A stretch of DNA of 64,000 bases from Bacillota bacterium (GTDB lineage Bacteria; Bacillota; Sulfobacillia; Sulfobacillales; Sulfobacillaceae): the NCBI GenBank assembly GCA_021821465.1, contig JAKACM010000002.1:46696-110695 (forward strand). Direction: 5' to 3'. This document shows positions 54,530 through 63,672 of this stretch, piece after piece (the first letter of the stretch is position 1; each line of letters begins with the position of its first letter). The position numbers and the translations under genes were made by a program. The notes below the pieces were generated by a model, which worked only from the letters and a program-made list of their open reading frames with translations, was not told the origin of the DNA and ran no database searches.

Positions 54530-54769
54530 AACCTGTCATAGCACACATTTCCAAGTCTCGAGAGCCCGATAAGGTGCCTTGAGGCTTTTCTTTTGAGGGT
54601 CCCTGGAAATCTCTTTCATGCTTGGACTACTATAGAATCTTCCTTTCTCTCGCAAAAAAATTAAGACAGACCACTGATTTGTCTTACTTCAACAACTTCC
54701 ACGTATTCTGGTACGGCGTTGTCGATCCCTACGATTCGCACGGGCACGGGCATGGGAAACTCCTCCCTC
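54530..54769. other. Short stretch after the secreted GH8
   Basis: No gene recognised. A weak GC-rich fold with a TTTTCTTTT tail at about 54580-54595 may end the GH8 transcript. Confidence 0.35.
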
Positions 54770-54957
54770 AGGAACCAGCAACTAATCCGGGCCGCAGTCT
54801 GGGACCCGCTCTAGCGGCATCAGCACGGCATGGCTGGTGGGTCTATTGGGTAGGCCCGGTCATGGGTACCATATTGGCGTTAGGCGTTCTCACTCCAGGT
54901 AAAGCCCTTAACCCACTGGCATATCGAAGCGGCCAAACTCTACCATTTTCAGCATGA
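54770..54957 (+). pseudogene. C-terminal remnant of an aquaporin/glycerol facilitator (MIP family)
   Basis: The frame reads ATNPGRSLGPALAASARHGW then WVYWVGPVMGTILALGVL. This is the second pore box (NPA, here NPG) with the following R-S-x-G-P and the W-V-Y-W-V-G-P helix of MIP channels. The first half of the channel is missing and the sequence ahead of residue ATNPG in the same frame is unlike MIP proteins, so this is a fragment. Confidence 0.6.
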
Positions 54958-55555
54958 TCCGCCCGGAATTTTTCATCAACTGGAAAAAGATCTTATTTCT
55001 GTGCGAATTTTAACCCTGTTTTACCACAGTATCAATTCGGGCGGGTCCACTTTACCCAACCCATGGGCCCACCACCTCAAATGTTCCATCTTGGCAAGTG
55101 CTTCACTGTTCAAGCATTGGTTTTTCGTACTCCTCACCATCTTTCTGATTATGGCCCGGTATTTGCGTAAAGACTTATTAAGATTTTGCAACATCCCCGA
55201 GTGGCCATTCTTGCCAGTGACCCCCATGACCTGACAATGCTGCAGCAAGGCCTATAACCTCGTTTTGTCTCTCTTACAGCTTCGCCTTGTCCGGCAAAAT
55301 AAGGATTTGTCATGGTCGAAGGGAAGCACGTGGAAATTGTGATTGTCGAGGATACGAAGTTCAGTCAGCTGATCCCAGATTACTTGGAACCCTTGCGATA
55401 TCTCTTACCCGAGTCTATGGGAGCCGAATGATCACTTGCCCAAAGAAGATGTTGTCTTGCCATGATATTCATGTTAAAATCCCCACGACTTAATACTGAA
55501 ATTATCGGAATGTTCGCTGTTAGGATTTTGTCAGGACCCGGCAGGCTGAACGAAT
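54958..55555. other. Stretch without intact gene
   Basis: About 600 bases. A plus-strand frame from 55001 (start MRILTLFYHSINSGGSTLPN) and a 39-codon frame at 55312 (VEIVIVEDTKFSQLIPDYLE) look protein-like but match nothing I can name; they may be further gene fragments. Confidence 0.35.
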
Positions 55556-55566
55556 GAGGTGAGAGA

Positions 55567-56697
55567 ATAGACGTCTATATAAAATCGCCCAGACGCAAAG
55601 CTCCGTGGTTTCGAGCATTAACGATCGGGTTGAGTGTGTTGATAAGTATTTTCTGGACAGGATCATTAGATGACTCCGCAGTACACATGGTACCCGTCTA
55701 CCATCCGGCCCAAAATGTCATAGCGGGGTTTGTGTTTCCCGGATGGATTGCCACCTCTCCCGAACTTCATTTGATGTCGGTCAAAGAGTGGGAGCACCAA
55801 GTGTCGTTGATGATATCTGAGACACATTCCACTTGGATTGAAATCCAAGTGGCCTTGTATCAAAGCAATATCAATGTACCCAAACTCAGCTACGGTGCCC
55901 TGACGCCAAAGATAGACCAACTGCGTCAGGAAGTTCTTTTTGCCCGCCATCATGGACTCAAGGTTATTGTCGTACCCACCATTCTCGTGGGCAACGGCGT
56001 GTATTCCGGCAACATTTCCTACCGTTCTCCTGTTCAAGACGCCCAATGGTTCCAGAATTATCTTAGCCATTGGGCACCTTATGTCATAATGGCCCAGAAA
56101 ACCCAAGTGAAAATTGTAGCCGTTGCCAGTGAAATGGACGGAATGCAATCAGCGCCTTCTAGCCAATGGGAAAGTCTGATTCGCCATCTTCATCGGGATT
56201 TTTTTGGATCCTTGTGGGTTGATCTTAACTGGGTCGATACGACGCACTTTGAATCTTGGCTAAAAGATCCTTTGTTAGCTGCAATCGGAATATCAGCCTA
56301 CTTTCCTTTAGAATCCCACGCCCATCCCCTCTCTTCAACAACTATCGCTACTCGCTGGCAGAACCGAATCAAACCCCAGTTGCAAAGTCTTGTGCGCTAT
56401 TCGGGACACCCGGTCGTTCTTTCCGAACTGGGCTACAAAAACGCGCGCAATGCCTTGTATCAACCCTATGCGCACACCACCTCCCAAAGCCCAGATCCTA
56501 CATTGCAAAACACCGCGTTAGTAGCGGCTATCGACACTATGAAGAAAATGCGAGGTTTCCATGGCGTGCTGGTTTACGGTTGGGATATCGGGTACTTCAG
56601 TCCCTCTCGTCCTGCCAGAAACATATGGTTGGAAACCCATGTTATTCGGCGCACGATGCATAACGTCCTGCTTCAAAGAAACCCACAACTCCCCTAG
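55567..56697 (+). CDS. Secreted GH113-like TIM-barrel glycoside hydrolase, apparent ATA start
   Basis: About 376 residues. From an ATA codon at 55567 the protein begins with a textbook signal peptide: basic SPRRKAPWFRA then LTIGLSVLISIFW. GAGGTGAG stands 3 bases ahead of the ATA. The first standard start, TTG at 55630, would cut away the basic region. The barrel resembles GH113 mannanase-type enzymes: candidate acid/base Glu189 in VAVASEMDGM and nucleophile Glu287 in PVVLSELGYKN, with HGLKVIVVPTILVGNG and VLVYGWDIGYFSP. Substrate unknown; by context an extracellular polysaccharide. Located downstream of the secreted GH8 after gene fragments. Confidence 0.7.
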   Translation: MDVYIKSPRRKAPWFRALTIGLSVLISIFWTGSLDDSAVHMVPVYHPAQNVIAGFVFPGWIATSPELHLMSVKEWEHQVSLMISETHSTWIEIQVALYQSNINVPKLSYGALTPKIDQLRQEVLFARHHGLKVIVVPTILVGNGVYSGNISYRSPVQDAQWFQNYLSHWAPYVIMAQKTQVKIVAVASEMDGMQSAPSSQWESLIRHLHRDFFGSLWVDLNWVDTTHFESWLKDPLLAAIGISAYFPLESHAHPLSSTTIATRWQNRIKPQLQSLVRYSGHPVVLSELGYKNARNALYQPYAHTTSQSPDPTLQNTALVAAIDTMKKMRGFHGVLVYGWDIGYFSPSRPARNIWLETHVIRRTMHNVLLQRNPQLP

Positions 56698-56961
56698 CAT
56701 CTATGCAACGGAGTCTGCACTAAAATCCGTGGTAGTTAGCTAAGTTCCCTTAAGGGGATTTACGGGAATTTGGCGATTCCCAGTCCATACCTCTTCCGCA
56801 ATGCTTAAGATTGCACCTCCACATTCTCACATGCAAGGGTTTGCCACTTTCTCCTCAAGTGATAAGACATATCTTCTCCAATCAATTCTCGTTAATAAAG
56901 CCACGGCCCTTTGTCATATACCTACGGAATTATCTCCGTCTCTATCTTGTCTTTTTGGTGC

Positions 56962-58386
56962 TCAGACGGTTGTCGGTGGATTTTTCGGAATTCCCAATTG
57001 CCTCCCTTCATCGGAACCGATTCGCCGCCTTACTGACCAAACATAAGCCAAGACGGATATCAACACGACAGCCCAAATGACGGCCGACCAACTAAGCGGC
57101 AAATTTATCGGCCACACCGATTCATACAAGACCCACCAGAACAGCCCGGTGGCTGCCAGAGGTAATACGAGGTGCTGAATCGCATGAGTCGGTTTCTTTT
57201 CGTCTCGGAATAATCGCATCAAAGAAATGTTCATCAGGGTATGTGCGCTCACCAATCCAAATAACACTGCCGTGGTCATAATATTGAAGGCTTGGACGGG
57301 CCCGAGCCAAAAACCTGTCCCCAAGCCTATCACCACCGCCAAACCGGCTAATAACGACATACTCTTTCCCGGAGCTCGGTGCTGGTTCACATACGAAAAA
57401 CTTACGTGAACGAGTTCATCTCGGCCGATCGCATAAAGAACGCGAGATGAACTCGTCAACAGAGCCAAACTGTCTGTAAATGCGCTATTAATGGCCAAAA
57501 CGACCAAGGCAACCGCTCCAATGGGTCCTAAATAAAGCAAAAATACTGTGACACCTGGAGCTTGGGCCGTGGCGAAAGTTCCCATACTATTTTCCCCCCA
57601 CCCCACGGTGAGAGCATAGGCAGACAAAGTCAAGGCAGCTCCCGCCAGAGTCATTGATACGAGTGCCGCTTTGCCGATGAGTCGACCTTTTTGAGTTTGC
57701 ACTCCCTTCGCTTCTTCGCCCAGTGACGCATGACTGCCGATTCCTATGAAGCTGGTAATGGCAAAGATCATACCCCTCGCCACGCCTTTATATCCCGTTA
57801 CGCCCACGTTAAAAGGTTTTAGCGGGTGTATGGTATGGGCCTCGCTTATAATAATCGAGGCAGCCCCAATTAAAAAAACAATTTCAGTAAGACTGGTGAT
57901 CGCTAGTACTTTCATGCTCGGGCGAATCCCCGTCATGGCCAGCGTCCATGGAACACCGATAAAAAACAGGACGGCAACTATCCAAAACCAGTGGGGCAAT
58001 CCCAGGCCCAGACGGTGTGCCAATCCAGGTAGGAATACTCCGCCCACATATACAGGAATGCCAGCCATACTGAATACTTGGTAAAAAGTCACCATAAATC
58101 CGGTTACGAGCGCAGCGCCAGTCCCCAATCCGGCAGAGACATAACTGTAATAACCGCCGGCTCCGACGCGGTCTTTTGATAAGTGATATAAGGTATTGAC
58201 CTCAATGAACATTAATCCGAAGGCCCACAAATAGGACAGTGGCAACGCCGCCAGAGCAAACGCTGCCCCAGCCGTCATGAAAGCGACCACATCACAGGTC
58301 GGAGCCATGCCCGCCAGACTTTGACTGACCAGTTCCCAAAATCCAACTACATTCGGATTGAGGTCATTGGATCTAACGTCTTTCAC
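56962..58386 (-). CDS. APC-family amino acid permease
   Basis: 474 residues with about twelve hydrophobic helices. The N-terminal half has GFWELVSQSLAGMAPTCDVV and ALPLSYLWAFGLMFIE, and later SFIGIGSHASLGEEAKG, equal to the conserved G-x-E-x-x-x-E-E region of amino acid-polyamine-organocation transporters. GTG at 58386 with GAGGATG ahead is preferred; an ATG 21 bases earlier is possible. It would import an amino acid or amine; specificity not readable. Its C-terminal helices end in a short charged tail. It precedes, on the same strand and about 665 bases further down, the D-aminopeptidase gene. Confidence 0.88.
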   Translation of the reverse strand: MKDVRSNDLNPNVVGFWELVSQSLAGMAPTCDVVAFMTAGAAFALAALPLSYLWAFGLMFIEVNTLYHLSKDRVGAGGYYSYVSAGLGTGAALVTGFMVTFYQVFSMAGIPVYVGGVFLPGLAHRLGLGLPHWFWIVAVLFFIGVPWTLAMTGIRPSMKVLAITSLTEIVFLIGAASIIISEAHTIHPLKPFNVGVTGYKGVARGMIFAITSFIGIGSHASLGEEAKGVQTQKGRLIGKAALVSMTLAGAALTLSAYALTVGWGENSMGTFATAQAPGVTVFLLYLGPIGAVALVVLAINSAFTDSLALLTSSSRVLYAIGRDELVHVSFSYVNQHRAPGKSMSLLAGLAVVIGLGTGFWLGPVQAFNIMTTAVLFGLVSAHTLMNISLMRLFRDEKKPTHAIQHLVLPLAATGLFWWVLYESVWPINLPLSWSAVIWAVVLISVLAYVWSVRRRIGSDEGRQLGIPKNPPTTV

Positions 58387-58407
58387 GGAAATCATCCTCA
58401 CATGCAA

Positions 58408-59051
58408 TTAATTTGTATTTGCATTAATGTTACATTTTATGTCATGGCCACGTCAACACCTACCTTGGCTATACCTTGACTTCACCGTTGTACCTAAACC
58501 TTTCTCGGGCGCAGGTACCGCAATTGACCTCCGATCATCTGCGAGTATTTCACTTCCCAAATCCTTCCGAACAATTCCTCTCAATCTAATAAGGATAGTG
58601 AACAAGAGGGCCGTGCCATTGTTAAGCACGGCCCTTCACGGGAAAAACAGTCTTCTCTCTGAATGCTCAACCCCCGGCTGAGTGTCTGTCTCTTGGCACA
58701 GGATCAAGCAGATATGATATGTTTCGTCATTTGAAAGTAGCGTAAATGAGATGGGGATGACAAGAAATCGGGAGACGGATATCCTCAGTAAGATGGTTCT
58801 GTTCACTGCAGGCACAACCACCATGCCTTAGCGTTAAAGTTCTCATATTTTCATAGTTGCAGGCCAAAGTGGTTTGCAAGTCAAGATTGCGTATTCAAAC
58901 AGTTTCACTGGGGATTTTTAGACCGTCTCGCCGCAACAACCAGATCCGACGCCTATTAATTCTTCATGGTCTTGGTCAAAATCTCACAACTTCTGTCCTC
59001 CAAAGACAAGTTGAGCAGCCTCATTGCCTTTCAAATTTGCCGCAGTTCCAG
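58408..59051. other. Intergenic stretch with a GC-rich hairpin
   Basis: No gene supported. GGGCCGTGC/GCACGGCCC with a 9-base loop lies at 58610-58636, without a T tail on either strand. It may be a weak terminator after the D-aminopeptidase gene or a leader structure of the permease gene, both on the minus strand. Confidence 0.45.
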
Positions 59052-59882
59052 TCAGTAAAGTGGTCGCCCGCTATTCATGGCCATCACTGTATAAAAAGCG
59101 CGGAATGCTTCTTCCATGTTGGGTTCTTCAAAAGCCACGCTGCATCCATCGAGACGTGTCGCTCCCGGGCAACGCATTGCATAATCGGCCATTTCGGGGG
59201 TCATCAAGCTCACAGTGAGACGGATCGGTTCGGAAAGCCGCCATGGTTTTACGGAACCTTGTCTGAATTTCTCCAAAGCCCGCTGAACTCCCGTTCTTAA
59301 ACGGCGATCCACTTCCAAACGAGGCAGCAATTCTGCTGCTCGACGACCCACCGAATATTTAACCACGACGGTCTCAATTCCGGGAAGGAGGGCTTGCGCT
59401 TCCTGGGCGACCAAATGATCGCCGGAAATTAGAGCGACAGGAACATTCCAATATCCAGCCAAAGCCGCATTAATTCCCGTTTCACCGACTTCGTGGCCAT
59501 TTAGTGTCACGGACGCAATCTCTCCCGCATATGTGTGATCCATGATCGCCGACTGGGTCCCCGCACGGGCGTGGTAGCCGACATAGAATGCCACATCAGC
59601 TTGACTTACACCCTGATTCATGGACCACTGTTTGGTCCCGCCGGTAATAAGATGCACTTTCTCAGGCATGGCTTCCGCTTGAATATTTAGCATGCCGTCA
59701 TGTGAATCGTTCACCCAAATCGTATTCACATCCGGCTCTTCCTTAAGTGCCTCCAACACGGTTTCCAAATCCGTCATCATAGACTCTCTCGCCTTGTGAT
59801 AGCGCTGACCAGTAGGGAGAAACTGATCGCGATCCACTATCCCACTAATTCCTTCCATATCAATGGAAATCCAAACATTCAT
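59052..59882 (-). CDS. dppA: D-aminopeptidase of family M55 (DppA-like)
   Basis: 276 residues. MNVWISIDMEGISGIV is the M55 start with metal-binding Asp and Glu; WVNDSHDGMLN, YVGYHARAG and ISGDHLVAQE carry the other metal ligands, as in Bacillus subtilis DppA. It forms a self-compartmentalised zinc peptidase that removes N-terminal D-amino acids, useful in cell-wall peptide recycling. GAGGGG precedes the ATG. A perfect hairpin lies directly upstream. Together with the iminopeptidase, oligopeptide-binding protein and APC permease it fits peptide nutrition. Confidence 0.92.
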   Translation of the reverse strand: MNVWISIDMEGISGIVDRDQFLPTGQRYHKARESMMTDLETVLEALKEEPDVNTIWVNDSHDGMLNIQAEAMPEKVHLITGGTKQWSMNQGVSQADVAFYVGYHARAGTQSAIMDHTYAGEIASVTLNGHEVGETGINAALAGYWNVPVALISGDHLVAQEAQALLPGIETVVVKYSVGRRAAELLPRLEVDRRLRTGVQRALEKFRQGSVKPWRLSEPIRLTVSLMTPEMADYAMRCPGATRLDGCSVAFEEPNMEEAFRAFYTVMAMNSGRPLY

Positions 59883-59907
59883 GATCTAACCCCTCTGTTC
59901 ATTTTCC

Positions 59908-59936
59908 ACGAGTGTCTGGAGGCGCCAGACACTCGT
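59908..59936 (-). promoter_or_regulatory. Perfect 12-bp inverted repeat just upstream of dppA
   Basis: ACGAGTGTCTGG and CCAGACACTCGT around a 5-base loop, 26 bases before the dppA start. No T tail follows on the minus strand, so it is more likely an operator or a 5' stabilising hairpin than a terminator. Confidence 0.6.
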
Positions 59937-60453
59937 TAAGATCCGTGTGACCCATACAATATCGTACTTCATGAGGAAAACGATCGTCACTATTTTGATA
60001 TCGCCTCGCCACGAAAAAAGTCGATCACAGTGCCATCCGGAACGTCATTTTCGATAGTTTTCGCAATATTATATCAATTATGGGTGGATCGAAGTTCCAC
60101 CCTATCTCCAATCGACGAACATCTAATAACGCCATATTGAGATGCCTTGACATATTCCTGATTTCGTGCGTAATCGTGCAAATTTCGTTTCCCTCACAAA
60201 AACGACTCCCAGTCTTAATGTAAAGATAACACAAATGTAACAGGAGCATTTTAGTGTGAAAGCAGTACAAACCCACGCTCAACTCACTCATTACCCTTGT
60301 CATATCTCGGTAGTCGGTGAGAACAATGGCTATTTGCAAGTCTCAATTGCCCGTGGGGATCAAAGCATGTCAACACAATCCGCAGTCAAAGGGAAAATTT
60401 ATGAAATATGCATTTACAGTTGTTTCGTGTCAGACGAAAGGACAGAACATTAT
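59937..60453. other. Divergent intergenic region
   Basis: About 515 bases between dppA and a small membrane gene. Contains their promoters, not clearly readable. The frame of the membrane gene is open back to 60256, but the upstream part does not look coding. Confidence 0.4.
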
Positions 60454-60816
60454 ATGAGAAAGAATAGGTCATCAACTGGGGACAATGTCATTGCATTTCC
60501 GGTTCGGCGAAGAATGCGGCAAGGCCACTGGTTTTTTATCATTGGTGCCTTAGGTGCCGCGATCATGGCCATCACGGGCGGTTTAGCGGTAGACGCTGCG
60601 CACAATGGGCTCTTGCGGCTAATTCTCGGCCTCGTCTGGATTGGATTAACAGCGATATTTGAGTATGTTTTGTGGCTGGTGTGGCTGGCGATTCTGGGCC
60701 AATCGGCCCGATCTCTTCGCCGGAATCACAACCAAAGAATACGCACACGAAACCTCTATAATGTTCGAAAATCCGGCCGTGGTCGATCTTATCCCTCAAA
60801 CCGAGTTAAGCATTAG
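60454..60816 (+). CDS. Small two-helix membrane protein
   Basis: 120 residues. Polar N-terminus with FPVRRRMRQGHW, then hydrophobic helices WFFIIGALGAAIMAITGGLA and LILGLVWIGLTAIFEYVLWL, and a very basic tail (RRNHNQRIRTRN onward). ATG at 60454 is chosen with GAAAGGAC ahead at 11 bases. No family recognised. Basic-in flanks suggest both ends in the cytoplasm. Confidence 0.6.
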   Translation: MRKNRSSTGDNVIAFPVRRRMRQGHWFFIIGALGAAIMAITGGLAVDAAHNGLLRLILGLVWIGLTAIFEYVLWLVWLAILGQSARSLRRNHNQRIRTRNLYNVRKSGRGRSYPSNRVKH

Positions 60817-61847
60817 AAAGATCTGGCTGACGCGACGTAGCACCGATTGACTCTATAAACCATGAAGCATTGGTGAGATGGAAATCGCATACGTGTTGCA
60901 AGAATTGTACAAAGTTACTTACGGAATATTTTTCGGAATCGTCAATGCTCCTTCGGAGAAACATTCTGCCGCCCTGAGTCCAGAGCGTACGCTTGGACGT
61001 GACAGTGGCATACCAACTAGAGCTACCCAAACACTTACACTCCCCAGACATGACGGGTAAGGAAAAGGTGAGTGAGTTTAATTAATCCGTCCCAGAGCAA
61101 TATGGTTCCGTTGGCATTGTCTGGTTGGCCATTCGTACCGACCCTCAAGCTGAACATTCGACATAATGCCTCCTCGTGGCAATACCGCACTGCTGGGTGA
61201 CGTTTAAGATGCAAAACACACCAACATCTGTCCTTATTGACTATCATGGCTAATCCGTAAGCCCAACGGACTTTTTATTTCATGGCGATCTAAACATAAT
61301 CATAGGTTTCATACACGATCGACGACAGACATTAGCCCCAAAGATGACATTATGCTGCCATCCCCATTTTCCGGCTCTTTCTGGTCTCTATATCATGACC
61401 AACATTCGTCGCATCCTTGAAATCTGTGTTGACCCATGGTTCGGGGAGGTTTTCGGTAGAACTCCGTCCATTTCGGATTCTCCATATTTGGCACATCATA
61501 AGCATGCCATGCGGCTGGGGAACATGTAGGCCCATGATCTCCATATTCGAAGTTTTCTCTTGACCTGCATTTGGTGTACCCTGAAAAAGCGGGGGTCCGA
61601 TATTATGTCAAATCGTATCGGAAACCGGAACCTGGTAAAGGGTATGCAACCGCTAAATACCCATGATATGGCATAGTGGTTCTTTCTTTAACAGTTGAAA
61701 GAATCGGAAACATGCGCCTAGACCCGGTAAATCAAAACCCGGCCACGGTTGCCTGTTCTCATCAATCCTAGCCCGCCACAGGGTTTATCTATCAACGGCG
61801 TCGCATACGGAACAAAGAGATCTTATGACCCCTGGAGGCTAAACTTT
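60817..61847. other. 1-kb stretch with no recognised gene
   Basis: Frames on both strands are short. A few minus-strand stretches (for example one with RCWCVLHLKRHPAVRY near 61220) look protein-like but fit no family I know and are broken by stops. Possibly decayed genes. Confidence 0.35.
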
Positions 61848-62804
61848 ATGCCTTTTTTTATTCTCAATATCTGGCACCGGGCTTCCCGGCACCAAATCAT
61901 GATTCTCACCATTCTGGTATTTGTAATCATAGTAGTGAGCGCAGCTTTATTTGCCGTTACCCAAAACGTGTCGCTTTTTACCGGGCTTTATTGGGCGGTC
62001 ACAACCGTCACCACAGTGGGTTATGGTGACGTGACTCCGCATAATGCTATAGGACGCATCATTGCCATGGGAACCATGTTGACAGCCATTCCGTTAGCCG
62101 GAGTAGCATTCGGAGGCTGGACTGCGTCCTTGGTTTCCATTCATCTTCGAAAGGTGTGGGGTCTTGCTATGAACAAAATGCACCGTCATCTCGTCATTTT
62201 AGGATACAGTCCGATCTTGGTTCACATTCTCCCAGATCTAGCCGCCCGTCATACCGAATTGGTTCTCATTGCCCCCGGTGACATTAATTCACTTCCGCCA
62301 GATTTTCCCCATATCAACGGGGACCCAACGCATCCTCATGTACTGGCACAGGCTCATTTACGCGACGCTAAACAAATCGTCGTACTCGGAGAAACCGATG
62401 GATCCGTGCTTATGGCCGCTTTGGAAGCGCACCGCATGGCTCCGGACACTCCCGTATTTTCCATTACACACTCCCGTAGGGCTGCTCAAACGTTGAAAGA
62501 TTTGGGACTCGTGCACAGTGTAGCCAGTCAAGATTTGCTGGGCCATACTCTGGCTACCAGTCTCGAAACACCACATGCTGCGGATTTTTTTGTGGCTCTG
62601 CTGACTTCAACTCGTGCGCTATTGCGCGAAATACCGGCACCGGATGATGTTCTTCATCGTCCACTCGTAGATTTCGTGCCCCCGGGCTCCGCAAGTGTTT
62701 TGGCCGTCATTCGGAAAAATCAAGTCATTTTACCCATTGACAACCCTGTTATTGAACCCTTGGATACCTTATTGCTATTAACTGCCCAAGATCAGGCCAC
62801 TTAA
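61848..62804 (+). CDS. Potassium channel with RCK (TrkA-N/TrkA-C) domain
   Basis: 318 residues. Two membrane helices (about 17-38 and 68-90) flank a pore loop with the selectivity filter TVGYGD at 56-61. After a linker, residues about 110-235 form an RCK/TrkA-N domain (HLVILGYSPILVHIL, QIVVLGETDGSVLMAALEA), and the C-terminal ~75 residues a TrkA-C domain (SASVLAVIRKNQVILPIDNP). This is the MthK/Kch type of ligand-gated K+ channel. In acidophiles such channels help set a reversed membrane potential. ATG at 61848 with TGGAGG ahead is chosen over a start 99 bases earlier. First glycine of the usual GxGxxG in the RCK domain is kept, later ones are changed, so nucleotide binding is doubtful. Confidence 0.88.
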   Translation: MPFFILNIWHRASRHQIMILTILVFVIIVVSAALFAVTQNVSLFTGLYWAVTTVTTVGYGDVTPHNAIGRIIAMGTMLTAIPLAGVAFGGWTASLVSIHLRKVWGLAMNKMHRHLVILGYSPILVHILPDLAARHTELVLIAPGDINSLPPDFPHINGDPTHPHVLAQAHLRDAKQIVVLGETDGSVLMAALEAHRMAPDTPVFSITHSRRAAQTLKDLGLVHSVASQDLLGHTLATSLETPHAADFFVALLTSTRALLREIPAPDDVLHRPLVDFVPPGSASVLAVIRKNQVILPIDNPVIEPLDTLLLLTAQDQAT

Positions 62805-62947
62805 GTGCGCATGCATTGGCCACGTGTTTCACCATGTTCATGTGAGTTCCTTGAGTATCTGTAGGTGCGAGTCAAAATGCGATGCAGAGTGTTAACGATA
62901 TGGCCCATAGCCCTGAGGATGCGAAAAATACCCCATGATATGATCTG

Positions 62948-63008
62948 ATACGAGACGCAGGTGTCGGGAATATCTGGACCAGATTATCCCGACACCTGCG
63001 TCTCGTAT
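62948..63008. repeat. Near-perfect 61-bp palindrome downstream of the K+ channel gene
   Basis: 22 bp at 62948-62969 pair perfectly with 62987-63008; inside, after a 2-base mismatch on each side, ATCTGG (62972-62977) pairs with CCAGAT (62979-62984) around one base. It lies about 145 bases after the channel stop. No T tract follows on the plus strand. It could be a transcription end, a hairpin element or a miniature mobile element. Confidence 0.8.
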
Positions 63009-63117
63009 AGGTAAAAGAAGAATTAAGGGGAAAGTATCCTACGGCCTTTTACGAAATGGAGATGGCTGTGGATTATACCCTTCAACGAAAATGATTTGGA
63101 AGGATGATTCTCCCATG

Positions 63118-63672
63118 ATGACCATCGAACCACTCACTCCATCACGTTGGGCAGACTTTTCTGAGCTGTGTTCCCAAATGGGGCCCAATCGATCTTCCTG
63201 GTGCATGTGGTGGCACGAAGACGGAACAGAACGTCGTGGTACAGCACGAGACCCAGCCCAGTCACTGGTTAACCAATCAGATACACCGATTGGGACTCAT
63301 TGCATATGCCGGTGAGAAACCTGTAGGATGGGTAGCTGTGGCCCCTCGCGTTGAATACCCACACTTGAACCAGACACGTGATACTGCACCTCTAGGTGAT
63401 ATCACGCGAATTTGGGTGGTGCCTTGCTTCTTTGTTGTGGAAGCGAATCGAGGCCAGGGTGTGGCCACCATCTTACTGAATGCTGCGGTGGAATTCGCAA
63501 AAGAACACGTGCCACGGCAATTGAAGGAGTTCCGGGGGATCCGGATACCCGAACCCGCAGCCCCAGTGCATCCTATACCGGATCCACTGCGCTTTTTCAA
63601 GCCATGGGATTTCAGGAATTTTGCCGCCGCACACCCAAGGGTCGTGTGGTGATGCGCAGAACATGGTCGTGA
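63118..63672 (+). pseudogene. GNAT acetyltransferase broken by at least two frameshifts
   Basis: Three consecutive frames give one acetyltransferase. Part 1 from ATG 63118: MTIEPLTPSRWADFSELCSQ with WCMWWHEDG. Part 2 (from about 63260): IHRLGLIAYAGEKPVGWVAV, CFFVVEANRGQGVATILLNA, AVEFAKEH, with the CoA loop RGQGVA intact. Part 3 (from about 63510): ATAIEGVPGDPD, YTGSTALFQAMGF and GRVVMRRTWS. The second shift fits loss of one G in the codon after KEH. All blocks are those of a well-known GNAT group with an N-terminal C-x-W-W motif. A dead gene or sequencing damage. Confidence 0.75.

Noticed and set aside
55580..55605. ACGCAAAGC resembling part of a second c-di-GMP-I riboswitch
   Set aside because: No GGGCAAACC strand or GNRA-capped stem precedes it, and the sequence is better explained as the coding start of the signal peptide.
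58857..59300. 147-codon plus-strand open frame
   Set aside because: It mostly lies antisense to the well-supported dppA gene and has no recognisable protein features.
61249..61847. c-di-AMP riboswitch upstream of the K+ channel gene
   Set aside because: The ydaO-type conserved blocks are absent.
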